Assembly (NCBI GenBank): GCA_020049615.1
Contig: JAIFKN010000303.1
Coordinates: 1 to 16,107 of the forward strand
Direction of reading: 5' to 3'
Origin: a bacterium
GTDB lineage: Bacteria > Planctomycetota > UBA11346
DNA: 16,107 nucleotides
Shown: piece after piece, positions 1 to 8,333 of the stretch
Layout of the letters: every line of letters starts with the position of its first letter
How positions within the stretch are numbered: the stretch's first letter is position 1
Program-made: the position numbers and the translations under genes
The notes under the pieces: generated by a model
The model's database searches: none
What the model saw: the letters and a program-made list of their open reading frames with translations, nothing else
Told to the model about the DNA's origin: nothing

Positions 1-1489
1 CGGCATCGGCGAGGTCCGCCGTCTGCACGATCGGCCGGTCGGGGGCCTCGGCCGGAGCGCCATCGAAACGCGCCTGCGGGGTCGAGATGGCGGTGATCGC
101 GGTGAAGGACCAGTGCACCCCGAGCAGCCGGGTGTCCGGGCGCAGCCGCAGGGTCTTCGACACGCGATAGACGCCGCGCGGCAGGTACACCGTGCGGTTG
201 GCGTCGATGGCCGCCTGGAGCGCGGCATGGTCGTCGGCCTCGCCATCGCCCTTGGCTCCCAGGCTGCGGGCATCGACCGCTCCCGAGGTCTCCCAGGAGG
301 GCAGGGGACTGGGCAGCAGATGGCGGGCCTGCAGATCCGCCGGCGGAGCCGCATCGGCGACGGCATCGAAGAGCACCTCGCCCTGCCGGACGCCATCCTT
401 CCACGGATGCTCGTCGGGCTCGCCCCAGTGGCGCGCCTGCATCGCCACGCGCACCGCCGCGCGCCGGACATGCATCCAGCCGGCGGGATTGCCTGCCAGC
501 GCATCGTCGTGGATCCGCGCCGCGTTGCGCAGGTGGACGTTCTCGAGGACGAAGCTGCGTCCCCGGATGTTCTCGCTCTCGATCATATCGAAGACGGCGT
601 TGCGCGGATCGGCGTCGGCGAACTCGATGCTGCTGTCGGCGAGCACCAGGGCGCCGTCGAAGGGCTGGCCGCTCCAATGGTTGCGCAGCGCCAGGGCGGG
701 CCCGGGCTGGTTGCGGACGATGCGGCATCCGACCAGGCAGATGGCCCCGCGTGCGGTGGCGAACACGGCCCATTCACGCTGGCCCTCGAGCGTGGCGCCG
801 GTGATCACCGGCCCCGGCTGGGTTCCGCCGCCGCGCAACCCATCGACATTGCGGGTGTCGATGCCGATGCGCCCACCCTGCACCCGCACGCTGTGCGTGC
901 CGCCGCCCGAGGCCGGCACGCCCCATATGCCGGTATGCCCGCCCTCGCGCAGATCGACCGACACGTCCTGGATGGTGCAGCCTTCGGCCCCTTGAAGTCG
1001 CAGGCCGATGGCGCCGTCGTTGCCAGCACCGATGCGGATGTCGAGGCCGACGAAGGCGGCATTGTAGAGGTCGGTGTTGCCGGTCTCGGCGTCAGCGGTC
1101 CCCTTGTTGATGAAGTGGACGACAGCCCGACGCTTGTCAGGGTCGCCGAAGCCCGCTGCGTTGGGTTTCAACACCAGTACCGCCCGCTTGGCCGGATCAG
1201 CCAGGCTGCCAATCAGCACGCCGGGGTTCTTGTCCTCATTGTCGCTCTGATCGACCACCAGTCGGTCGCTGACCAGGTAGGTGCCGGGGCGGAACCACGC
1301 CACCATGCGGTTGTCCCGGCAATGGTCGATGGCGGCCTGGATGGCGGCGGTGGAGTCGCTGGCGCCGCTGGGATCGGCGCCGTGGGCGGCGACGTCGTAG
1401 ATCCCGTCGGGGACCTCGACGGCTGCGATGGAGGCGACCTGCGCCAGGAGACAGACGATGAGGACCGGCAGCGAGAACCAGGAGCGCAT
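1..1489 (-). CDS. Secreted pectate-lyase-superfamily (right-handed beta-helix) protein, C-terminus beyond the window
   Basis: The frame from the ATG at 1489 stays open to the window edge, giving about 496 residues without a stop. Residues 1-23 form a signal peptide: MRSW, then a hydrophobic stretch, then an Ala-rich cleavage region. Residues 31-75 carry the capping motif of the Pectate_lyase_3 type fold (YDVAAHGADPSG, then AIQAAID, then FRPGTYLVSD). A second copy of this motif lies near residues 405-450 (SLGAKGDGEADD, AALQAAID, LPRGVYRVSKTL), so the protein contains two tailspike-like modules in tandem. AGGA stands 10 nt before the chosen ATG. The gene follows the GH38-like gene by 59 bp on the same strand, so they are probably one transcript. 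The fold usually belongs to polysaccharide lyases or glycosidases; neither substrate nor catalytic residues can be read here. It is the only protein in the left cluster with an export signal. Fold confidence is high, activity unknown. Confidence 0.85.
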   Translation of the reverse strand, partial: MRSWFSLPVLIVCLLAQVASIAAVEVPDGIYDVAAHGADPSGASDSTAAIQAAIDHCRDNRMVAWFRPGTYLVSDRLVVDQSDNEDKNPGVLIGSLADPAKRAVLVLKPNAAGFGDPDKRRAVVHFINKGTADAETGNTDLYNAAFVGLDIRIGAGNDGAIGLRLQGAEGCTIQDVSVDLREGGHTGIWGVPASGGGTHSVRVQGGRIGIDTRNVDGLRGGGTQPGPVITGATLEGQREWAVFATARGAICLVGCRIVRNQPGPALALRNHWSGQPFDGALVLADSSIEFADADPRNAVFDMIESENIRGRSFVLENVHLRNAARIHDDALAGNPAGWMHVRRAAVRVAMQARHWGEPDEHPWKDGVRQGEVLFDAVADAAPPADLQARHLLPSPLPSWETSGAVDARSLGAKGDGEADDHAALQAAIDANRTVYLPRGVYRVSKTLRLRPDTRLLGVHWSFTAITAISTPQARFDGAPAEAPDRPIVQTADLADA

Positions 1490-1548
1490 GTAGGTGATAT
1501 CCTGGAGATCGGGCGACCATACATGGCGGCCGGCGCCGCCCTCAGCCG

Positions 1549-4146
1549 CTACGCCTGACGCCCGACCACCTCGATCAGCAGGCGACCGCTGGCGTACGGC
1601 TCCAGGTCGAGCCTCGGCGTGTCCAGCAACGTCAGCCTTGAACCGGACAGATCGCTGGTCCAGGCGCGACGGATCGCCAGCGTCCCATTGGCGAGACTCG
1701 CCTGCTGAGGCGTGTCCGCCAGATTCCGCAGCCCGACCAGCCAACGGCCATCCGGCTGCAGGACGATGGATTCGACCGCGATTGGCGGAGGCGGCAGCTG
1801 CAGCAGGCTGCCGCACACGGGCAGGCTGGCCGGCACCTCCGGCACCTCATCCAGACGCTGCATCAACGGCTGGCGCGCCGCCATCTCCTCGCCCAGACGG
1901 TGGGCCCGGCCGGCATCGAACGGTCCGGCATAGGGCTGCAGGCGGAAGCGCACGGTCAGCGGACCGGCCTGATGCGCCGCGAAGTTGACCTCCCAGTAGT
2001 TGCAGCTGGTCCACAGGAAGGCCGTCGGGCGGTCCAGGGCCAGTTCCGCCGAAGCGGCGCCGAAACGCAGGGCGCCGAACTGGACCAGGGGATGCTCGGG
2101 GCTGGCCACCGTCACCCCGCCACCCTCCCAGGCGAGATCGAACCAGCGCTGCGCGGTGAACCAGTCGGCATGCGCCCCGGGAAGCTGATCCCTGCCGGCG
2201 CGCATCGGCAGGCCAACATCGACATGCGCCACCGGCCGGGCTCCGGCGAAGGGCAGGGCCAGGTAGGTGGCCTGCGGCCAGGGATCGGCCGGCAGGGTCC
2301 AGCGCGCCTGCACCTCGATCCACGGTTCACCACGGGGAAAGTGGTACAGCACCGATACCGGCCCGACCGCCCCCGGCGCGTCGAGCAGCTGGCGCACCAC
2401 CGTGCCGTCGAATCGCGTCGTCACCCGGTGTTCCAGGACGGCGGTGGCGCCCGAACGCCGCACCGGCCAGGCGGGATTCCAACCACCGCCGCCGGCCAGG
2501 TCGAAGATCAGGCTGCGCGGTGCCGGATGGCCGGGCGGGGCATCGACGCGCTCGTGCACCCAGCCGCCCAATGGCCAATCGCCAGCCTCGATCAGTTCCT
2601 GGCCGTCTGCGCTGCGCCACGAACGGATTCCGCCGCGCTGCAGATCGAAGGTGAGCCGCTGCTCGCCATGCGCGACGACGGCCCGACCATCCTCGCTGGT
2701 CCCGGCGAACGGATCGCACACCCCCTCAGCGAGATCGATGACCCGGTAGCCGAAACCCGGGACCGAGACGGGGTGCAGCTCGCGGGTCGGCTCCTGGCCC
2801 CACGGATTCGGATACGGCGTGGACCTGGCGAGCAGTTCCAGGTCGAGCTTGCGGTCCTGGGCATGCCTGGCGGCGGTCGGGTCCTCCGGCCTGCCGCGCG
2901 GCCGCGAAACGGCGGCGGGCACGGTGCCACGCACCGTGCGCTCCCACGGCAGCGGATTCCACACCAGGGCCTGTCCCGGGCCACGCACGGCTACCCGCGC
3001 CGCCAGGGCCGCCAGGGCGTCGCGGAGCAGCAGCTGCGAGAGGCTGCGCGCCTCGGCCGCCAGGGCCGACTTGTGGGCCTGCTGCACCGCGGCGTCCTCG
3101 CTGTCCCAGGCCTCGACGGCGCAGTCCGCGCTCCAGGTGTGCTCGTCGTAGTCGCGCTGCGCCAGCCAGGCGGCCTCGCGCTCGGCCGGCACGCTCCCGG
3201 CGACGGCGAGCAGCGCATCGGCCGCCAGCAGGCGCTGACGGGTGCGGCGGTGCTGCGCCAGCTCGGCGGCGCGATGCAGCGCACCGAAATTCCAGGCGTC
3301 GGTCCAATCCCCACGCAGAGCCGGGGCCGCCGCGACGGCCGAGGCCGCCGCCGCCCACCACAGCGACGGGGTGCTGAGGACCAGGCGCGGCGAGCGACCG
3401 GCCGCGTTCCAGGCGGCGATCCAGGCCGGCAGCCGGGGATCGGGCCCGGCGTTGTCACCGAAGGGATCCACCGCGGTCACCATCGCCACCTCGGCGGTCC
3501 AGCCCGCCTGCCCGAGACGATCGAGCAAGGCTGCGATGTGGCCGGCTGCGACCTCGGCGGTGGCTCCCGGGATGCCCAGGCCTCCCGCCTGCCCGTATTG
3601 CAGACCGTTGTAGGCGGGCAAGGGACGGCCATCGCCGGCGAGCCAGCGGAAGAGGCGCGGCCGGGGTTCGAGCACCCGGCCGAAATGCGGGTTGGTCGCG
3701 CAGGTGATGCCGGCGATCCCGGCGTCGAGCAGGATGTCGGCCAGCGGCCAGTTCTGGCCGTTGACATCGCTGCTCATGGCATGGCGGAGCCGGATCCCAT
3801 GGGCCGCCGACAGGCGCAGGGCGGCGGCCATGCCCTCGGCCAGTTCGGCTGGACCGGCCAACGGGGTCTGGTGGTTCGGCAGCGCCGCGACCTCGATCAG
3901 TCCAGCCTCCTGCAGCCGCAGCAGGCGATCGATGTCGGCGGGAAGGGCCCGCTCCAGCCATGGCGCCAGGACGCCCCAGGCCTCCACCGTCCAGCGCATC
4001 GGCATCGCATCGCCGGCATGCCGTTCGCACAGCCGCATGGCCTGTTCGAGGAAGCGCCCGTGCAGCCGCCGCACGATCGGCGGATCGTGGGTGAAGCCCA
4101 GGTCGGTGTGGCTGTGGTGGATGATGTGGAGTTCACGCACCGTCAT
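1549..4146 (-). CDS. GH38-like alpha-mannosidase family protein (865 aa)
   Basis: The N-terminus has the GH38 metal-site motif HHSHTDLGF, with H13 and D15 as likely Zn ligands. SSDVNG follows at 125-130, where D127 matches the GH38 nucleophile/Zn ligand, and DEHTW at 334-338 has H336 as candidate fourth ligand. Residues about 280-310 (GDWTDAWN, then a basic helix) resemble the three-helix domain. Later VWNPLPWERT, a GGI turn, AQRWFDLAW and a terminal NLADTPQQA beta segment match the GH38 beta-sandwich region. The family cleaves alpha-mannosides with retention, but this divergent subfamily could have another substrate. A longer frame begins at 4218, but the ATG at 4146 is preferred: AGGA lies 8 nt upstream and the family motif starts at residue 7. 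There is no signal peptide, so it is probably cytoplasmic. It lies 136 bp behind the AraC gene; that gap shows no clear promoter or terminator. The gene is probably co-transcribed with the beta-helix gene downstream. Confidence 0.85.
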   Translation of the reverse strand: MTVRELHIIHHSHTDLGFTHDPPIVRRLHGRFLEQAMRLCERHAGDAMPMRWTVEAWGVLAPWLERALPADIDRLLRLQEAGLIEVAALPNHQTPLAGPAELAEGMAAALRLSAAHGIRLRHAMSSDVNGQNWPLADILLDAGIAGITCATNPHFGRVLEPRPRLFRWLAGDGRPLPAYNGLQYGQAGGLGIPGATAEVAAGHIAALLDRLGQAGWTAEVAMVTAVDPFGDNAGPDPRLPAWIAAWNAAGRSPRLVLSTPSLWWAAAASAVAAAPALRGDWTDAWNFGALHRAAELAQHRRTRQRLLAADALLAVAGSVPAEREAAWLAQRDYDEHTWSADCAVEAWDSEDAAVQQAHKSALAAEARSLSQLLLRDALAALAARVAVRGPGQALVWNPLPWERTVRGTVPAAVSRPRGRPEDPTAARHAQDRKLDLELLARSTPYPNPWGQEPTRELHPVSVPGFGYRVIDLAEGVCDPFAGTSEDGRAVVAHGEQRLTFDLQRGGIRSWRSADGQELIEAGDWPLGGWVHERVDAPPGHPAPRSLIFDLAGGGGWNPAWPVRRSGATAVLEHRVTTRFDGTVVRQLLDAPGAVGPVSVLYHFPRGEPWIEVQARWTLPADPWPQATYLALPFAGARPVAHVDVGLPMRAGRDQLPGAHADWFTAQRWFDLAWEGGGVTVASPEHPLVQFGALRFGAASAELALDRPTAFLWTSCNYWEVNFAAHQAGPLTVRFRLQPYAGPFDAGRAHRLGEEMAARQPLMQRLDEVPEVPASLPVCGSLLQLPPPPIAVESIVLQPDGRWLVGLRNLADTPQQASLANGTLAIRRAWTSDLSGSRLTLLDTPRLDLEPYASGRLLIEVVGRQA

Positions 4147-4282
4147 GTCCTGATTCCTGCATGGCCCGCTGGCCGGCTGCTGCCGAGACTGGTCCCTGGC
4201 ATGGTGCACGCGCGTCATGGGTTGTTATCCCCCGCGACGGGCAGGGCATACAGGCGATCCGCTGGCCCACGCCTGGAGCAGG

Positions 4283-5104
4283 CTACCGGACGTCGCCGCG
4301 AGCCCGGCGGACCGTACCGACCCTGTGGCGGCGCCCGGGAGGAAATCCGTAGCGCGCGCGGTACTGGACGCACAGGGCCTCGGGCGAGGGGTAGCCGAGC
4401 CTGGCGGCGACCTCCTTGACCAGATGGCCGCGCCGCAGGAGGTGCTCGGCCGTATCCAGCCGCAGACGCTGGCGGTAGGCCATGGGGCCCGCCCCAACGG
4501 CCGCCGTGAACGCCCGGCGGAAGGCCGTTGGGGAGAGTCCGGCCCGGGCGGCCAGTGCCGCCAGGCGCGGTGCCGTCGCGGGATCCTCCTCGATCGCCCG
4601 CCTGGCCCGGGCGATGGCGTCCTCGCCGCGGGTCGCCCGCTGGAGCATGGCCAGCGCGATCGCCATCGCCCTGGCGACCAGCGGCGGCCCGGCTTCGAAC
4701 TCCATGTCCGCCGCGAGCACCGCCAGATCGTCGGCCGTCTGCGCCTGCGGGGGCCCCGCGACCACCACCTCGTCAGGCAACGCGCCGAGGGCCGCGAGGT
4801 GCGGGGTCCAGGCGGCGGCGAAGCCGAGCGAGCATTCCGCATAGCCCGCGCTGCCCCAGGTCGAATGGCGCAGGCCCGGACGGCGCAGGAACACCGTGCC
4901 CGGAACCAGGGGCCAGGAGCGGCGGCCGATGCGATAGGCGCCCTGCCCGGCCAGGACCAGATTGAGGCCCAGATGGTCGGGATCCCACTCGTCAGCGTCG
5001 GCGAAGCCGCGGCGCCGGCCACCCGGGCGGAACACCCGCACCAGGAGTGTCCCGGCTCCGCACGGCAGGGTGATCTGGCGTTCGCGTCTCAGCTGGGTGG
5101 TCAT
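4283..5104 (-). CDS. AraC/XylS-family transcriptional regulator 1 (273 aa)
   Basis: The C-terminal ~95 residues hold the paired helix-turn-helix of AraC regulators. HTH1 is near 180-200 (LAALAARAGLSPTAFRRAF) and HTH2 near 228-252 (VKEVAARLGYPSPEALCVQY), ending in the usual RYGFPPG turn. The N-terminal half has a cupin-like beta pattern (LVLAGQGAYRIG, VPGTVFLRRPG), which in this family senses a ligand, often a sugar. The gene is divergent from the sulfatase pair, sharing a 103-bp intergenic region, and lies directly upstream of the GH38-like gene on its own strand. It is therefore placed to control both directions. No clear Shine-Dalgarno sequence precedes the ATG at 5104. The regulatory target and inducer are inference from position only. 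Confidence 0.93.
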   Translation of the reverse strand: MTTQLRRERQITLPCGAGTLLVRVFRPGGRRRGFADADEWDPDHLGLNLVLAGQGAYRIGRRSWPLVPGTVFLRRPGLRHSTWGSAGYAECSLGFAAAWTPHLAALGALPDEVVVAGPPQAQTADDLAVLAADMEFEAGPPLVARAMAIALAMLQRATRGEDAIARARRAIEEDPATAPRLAALAARAGLSPTAFRRAFTAAVGAGPMAYRQRLRLDTAEHLLRRGHLVKEVAARLGYPSPEALCVQYRARYGFPPGRRHRVGTVRRARGDVR

Positions 5105-5207
5105 GGCGGATCGCGGCCGGCTCGGCCTGGTCAGATCGTACAGGCTTGCCGCGGAAACGACAGGTCTTCGCTACGGCCTCGCCGGACGGCCGGCTAAGCT
5201 GGCCGCC
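5105..5207. promoter_or_regulatory. Divergent regulatory region between AraC 1 and the sulfatases
   Basis: These 103 bp separate two divergent start codons and must hold promoters for both. A 19-bp imperfect palindrome, CGGCCGGCTAAGCTGGCCG at 5187-5205, ends two bases before the sulfatase ATG, where a ribosome binding site would be expected; none is visible. On the minus strand, TACGAT (complement of 5135-5140) is a possible -10 box for the AraC gene, without a convincing -35. No strong plus-strand promoter was found. The palindrome is a candidate operator or a translation-blocking hairpin; its function is inference. Confidence 0.45.
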
Positions 5208-6947
5208 ATGCGCCCGCCGAACATCGTGCTGATCCTGGCCGACGATCTCGGCCTGTGCGACCTCGGCCGGGGTGGAGCGCCCGGCGCGCAGACACCGCAC
5301 CTCGACGCGCTCGCCGGCAGCAGCGTCGAGATCGCCCGCTTCCGCACCGCTCCGGTCTGCGCGCCCAGCCGGGCCATGCTGCTGACCGGCCGGCACCACC
5401 TGCGTACCGGGGTGTGGGGCGTGCACGGCGGCCAGGACTACCTCGACCGGGGCGAGGAACTGCTGCCGCAGATCCTCGCCCGCCACGGCTACGCCACCGG
5501 CATGTGGGGCAAATGGCACAACGGCCACACCGAGGGCTATCTGCCGTGGCAGCGCGGCTTCGACGAGGCGCTGATGCTCGACCTCTACCGCCATCGCGAC
5601 CCCCGCGGTCGGCTGAACGGCGCGGCGCGGTCATTCCCCGGACGCTGGGCCGACGACGTCATCATCGACCACGCCATCGCCTTCATCGAGAGCCGCCGCG
5701 AGCAGCCGTTCTTCGCCTACCTGCCGTCGATGACGCCGCATGCCCCGCTCGACGCGCCGAACGACATGGTCGCCGACTTCCGCGCCGAAGGCTGCCGGGC
5801 CAAGGTGGCCACGCTGCGGGCCCAGGTGGCCCTGCTCGATGCCGCGGTCGGACGGCTGCTATCAGCCCTCGACCGTCTCGGCCTCGCCGACGACACCATC
5901 GTGCTGTTCCTGTCGGACAACGGCCCGGCCTGCAACGAAGGGGTTTTCGATGATGCCGACCGGTCGCAGCGCGATCCCGGCCGCCTGCGCGGCTGGAAGG
6001 GCGACCTGTGGGAGAACGGGGTGCGCTCACCGCTCTTCATCCGCTGGAACAAACGCCTGACCCCGGGTCTGCGCGACGGCGATGCCTGGCTCTACGATCT
6101 GCTGCCGACGCTCTGCGGCTGGGCGGGGGCCGCACCCGCCGGCCGGCCCCTCGACGGCCTCGATCTCGGCTCCTGGCTGGATGGCGGACCCGCGCCCGAG
6201 CGTCCCGGCTGTACCTGGGTGCTGCCGGCGGTTCCGCCGGTCCCCGGGCGCAGCGACGCGCAGCGCGCCGTGCTCGACGAATACCGGCCGCTGACGGCGG
6301 CTGCCCTGCCTCCGGCCGAGCAGGTGTCCGCCGCCTACGAGGGGCCATGGAAGCTGCTGCGCCGCCCCGGCATCGGCTTCGGCGACCTGGCCACCTGGCT
6401 GGTCGATCTGGCCCGCGATCCCGGCGAGCAGGTGAACCGGATCGCCGAGGCTCCGGCGACGGCGCAGCGGCTCGCCGGACGGCTCGATGCCTGGTGGCGG
6501 GAGATCGGCGCCGAACCCCGCGCCTTCCATCCACCGGCCTTCGTCATCGATGCGCTGCGAACCAGCGAGGTTCGCGCCTGCGCCCCCCTGCGCCTGGACG
6601 GATCCCTGCGCAACAACGGCTTCACCCTGCTCGGCTGGGATGCCCCCGGCGCCAGCGCCGTCTGGAGCGTCGAGGTGGTCCGCGGCGGTCCGGTGACGGC
6701 GACCACGCATTGGAAAGGGCGGCCTCCCGGCGGCCTGACCCTGGAGCTGTCCGCCTCGGGCGCGGTGGTCCGCGGCACGGTCTCGGACGACGGCGGCATC
6801 GCCTGGGACGCCCCGTTGACCCTCGACGCCGGCCCCGCCTCCCTGTCCCTGACGGTGGCAGGGTCGGCCGCAGCCGCAGCGCTGCTGCGGCTGGAGCTGC
6901 TGCCGGCGACCGGCTCCCACCCTGTCCCCACGAGCCACCACCCATGA
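5208..6947 (+). CDS. Sulfatase 1, type I (Cys-type), with C-terminal beta-rich extension (579 aa)
   Basis: This is a type I formylglycine sulfatase, which hydrolyses sulfate esters. NIVLILADDLG at the N-terminus supplies metal ligands D12 and D13. The signature CAPSRAMLLTG begins at C51, the residue converted to formylglycine. GKWH (K102, H104), SDNG (D237, N238) and K264 complete the expected active site. The family core ends near residue 450; about 125 more residues follow, rich in alternating hydrophobic/Gly/Thr segments, probably a beta-sandwich of unknown role. The frame is open upstream to 4962, but that part overlaps the AraC gene and does not look like a leader, so ATG 5208, one turn before the core, is chosen. 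No signal peptide is present, unusual for sulfatases acting on external polysaccharides. The stop overlaps the start of sulfatase 2 (ATGA), implying translational coupling. The substrate cannot be read from sequence. Confidence 0.95.
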   Translation: MRPPNIVLILADDLGLCDLGRGGAPGAQTPHLDALAGSSVEIARFRTAPVCAPSRAMLLTGRHHLRTGVWGVHGGQDYLDRGEELLPQILARHGYATGMWGKWHNGHTEGYLPWQRGFDEALMLDLYRHRDPRGRLNGAARSFPGRWADDVIIDHAIAFIESRREQPFFAYLPSMTPHAPLDAPNDMVADFRAEGCRAKVATLRAQVALLDAAVGRLLSALDRLGLADDTIVLFLSDNGPACNEGVFDDADRSQRDPGRLRGWKGDLWENGVRSPLFIRWNKRLTPGLRDGDAWLYDLLPTLCGWAGAAPAGRPLDGLDLGSWLDGGPAPERPGCTWVLPAVPPVPGRSDAQRAVLDEYRPLTAAALPPAEQVSAAYEGPWKLLRRPGIGFGDLATWLVDLARDPGEQVNRIAEAPATAQRLAGRLDAWWREIGAEPRAFHPPAFVIDALRTSEVRACAPLRLDGSLRNNGFTLLGWDAPGASAVWSVEVVRGGPVTATTHWKGRPPGGLTLELSASGAVVRGTVSDDGGIAWDAPLTLDAGPASLSLTVAGSAAAAALLRLELLPATGSHPVPTSHHP

Positions 6948-8296
6948 ACGTCCTGCACATCATCTGCCATGACCTGGGCAAGCATCTCGGCTGCTACGGC
7001 GCCCTGGTGGAGAGTCCGCATCTCGACCGCCTGGCGGCGGACGGCGTGCGCTTCGACCGGGCGTTCTGCTCCTCGCCGGCCTGCAGCCCCAGCCGCATGT
7101 GCGCGATGAGCGGACGCTACGCCCATGTCAGCGGCGGCATCGGCCTGTCCCACATGGGCTGGCCGCTGCCGGAAACCCAGACGACCATCGTCGATGACGC
7201 CAACAGCGCCGGCTGCGAGACCGCGCATTTCGGCTTCAGCCACGAGCGCCATCCGCTGCACAACCACTACGTGATCGACAGCGAGCGCACCTGGGACGAC
7301 CAGCGGGCCGAGAACGCGGTCGCCGCCTGCATCGCCTGGCTGCGCCAGCGCGATCAGTCACAGCCGTTCTACGCCAATGTCGGCACGCACGAGGTCCATG
7401 CCTCGTCGTTCATGCGCGACCTGCGCCTCGAAGCCTACGGCGGCGCCGTGCCGGCCGACCAGGTGTATGTCCCGCCCTGGCTGCCCGAACGTCCTGGCGT
7501 GCGCCGCGTCCTGGCCCGCTTCCAGGCCGCGATCGGCTTCCTCGACCGGCAGGTCGGCGTGCTGATGGCCGCGCTCGAGGAACTCGGCCGCCTCGACGAC
7601 ACGCTGGTCGTCTTCACCACCGACCACGGCATCGCCGATCCCATGCGGCGGGCCAAGGGCACGCTCTACGACCGCGGCTGCGAGGTCGCCCTGCTCATGC
7701 GTCCGCCGCGCGGCCTGCGCGGCCAGGTCTGCGACCACCTGCTGCCCAACATCGACCTGCGCCCGACCTTCGCCGAGGCCCTCGGCATCCCGCTGAGCGG
7801 ACCGGTCGATGGGCGCAGCTGCCTCGACCTGCTGCAGGGCCGGCCCTACCGCCCGCACGGACGCATCTTCACCGAGCGCAACTTCCACGGCGAGGTGCGG
7901 ATCCAGGGCGTCGATGGCTACGTGGACCGCTACGATCCGGTGCGCGCCGTGCGCGATCAGCGCTGGCACTACCTCCGCTGGTTCGATCCCGAGGTCAAGC
8001 CGCGGCCGTGGCGGCCGTGGGAGGTGCCGGCCGGGACGGACAGCGGCCAGGGCTTCGACGGTGCCCTGCCGGCACCGGCCGTCGGCCTGCGTCCCGCCGA
8101 GGAGCTCTACGACACGCTGAGCGATCCGCTTGAACTGATCGACCTGGCCCAGCGTCCGGAATGCCGTGCCATCAAGCAGCGCCTGGCGGGCGAGCTGGAG
8201 GCCTGGATGCGCGACACCGGCGACTTCGTCCTGCGCGACGAGGTGCCGCTGCGCCGCTGCGAACCCGGCTGGGGCGGCTGGCCGCGGAGCGCCTGA
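6944..8296 (+). CDS. Sulfatase 2, type I, heparan-N-sulfatase-like (450 aa)
   Basis: The N-terminus NVLHIICHDLGKHLGCYG has D10 where most sulfatases have two Asp; the His-Asp form is typical of sulfamidase-like members. The formylglycine signature CSPSRMCAMSG starts at C47. TTDHG gives D227 and H228, and AKGTLYDRG gives K238. The C-terminus has the usual ELYDTLSDPLELIDLA segment. The resemblance to heparan-N-sulfatase-like proteins (SulfAtlas S1_8 type) is a memory-based inference and does not prove a sulfamate substrate. The start ATG overlaps the stop of sulfatase 1 by 4 bp. No signal peptide is seen, so it should act in the same compartment as sulfatase 1. It needs a formylglycine-generating enzyme or anaerobic sulfatase-maturating enzyme, neither of which is encoded in the window. 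It converges on AraC 2 with only 37 bp between the stops. Confidence 0.95.
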   Translation: MNVLHIICHDLGKHLGCYGALVESPHLDRLAADGVRFDRAFCSSPACSPSRMCAMSGRYAHVSGGIGLSHMGWPLPETQTTIVDDANSAGCETAHFGFSHERHPLHNHYVIDSERTWDDQRAENAVAACIAWLRQRDQSQPFYANVGTHEVHASSFMRDLRLEAYGGAVPADQVYVPPWLPERPGVRRVLARFQAAIGFLDRQVGVLMAALEELGRLDDTLVVFTTDHGIADPMRRAKGTLYDRGCEVALLMRPPRGLRGQVCDHLLPNIDLRPTFAEALGIPLSGPVDGRSCLDLLQGRPYRPHGRIFTERNFHGEVRIQGVDGYVDRYDPVRAVRDQRWHYLRWFDPEVKPRPWRPWEVPAGTDSGQGFDGALPAPAVGLRPAEELYDTLSDPLELIDLAQRPECRAIKQRLAGELEAWMRDTGDFVLRDEVPLRRCEPGWGGWPRSA

Positions 8297-8333
8297 CGAT
8301 TGCGCACGCACCACCGCATGCCATTCCTGCCGT

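Noticed and set aside
113..1558. Plus-strand open frame of 481 codons
   Set aside because: The opposite strand encodes a signal peptide and beta-helix motifs in a frame that stays open across the same bases.
4147..4218. Upstream start for the GH38-like gene at 4218
   Set aside because: The extra 24 residues are not conserved-looking and the ATG at 4146 has a well-spaced AGGA.
4222..4230. Lac-operator-like TTGTTATCC (reads GGATAACAA on the minus strand)
   Set aside because: The partner half-site is absent and a 9-base match is expected by chance at this level of searching.
1900..4419. Long plus-strand open frame (839 codons) opposite the GH38-like gene
   Set aside because: It has no family motif and mirrors a strongly supported minus-strand gene; long antisense frames are common at ~70% G+C.
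4962..5207. N-terminal extension of sulfatase 1
   Set aside because: It overlaps the AraC 1 coding start, is Arg-rich, and contains no signal peptide.
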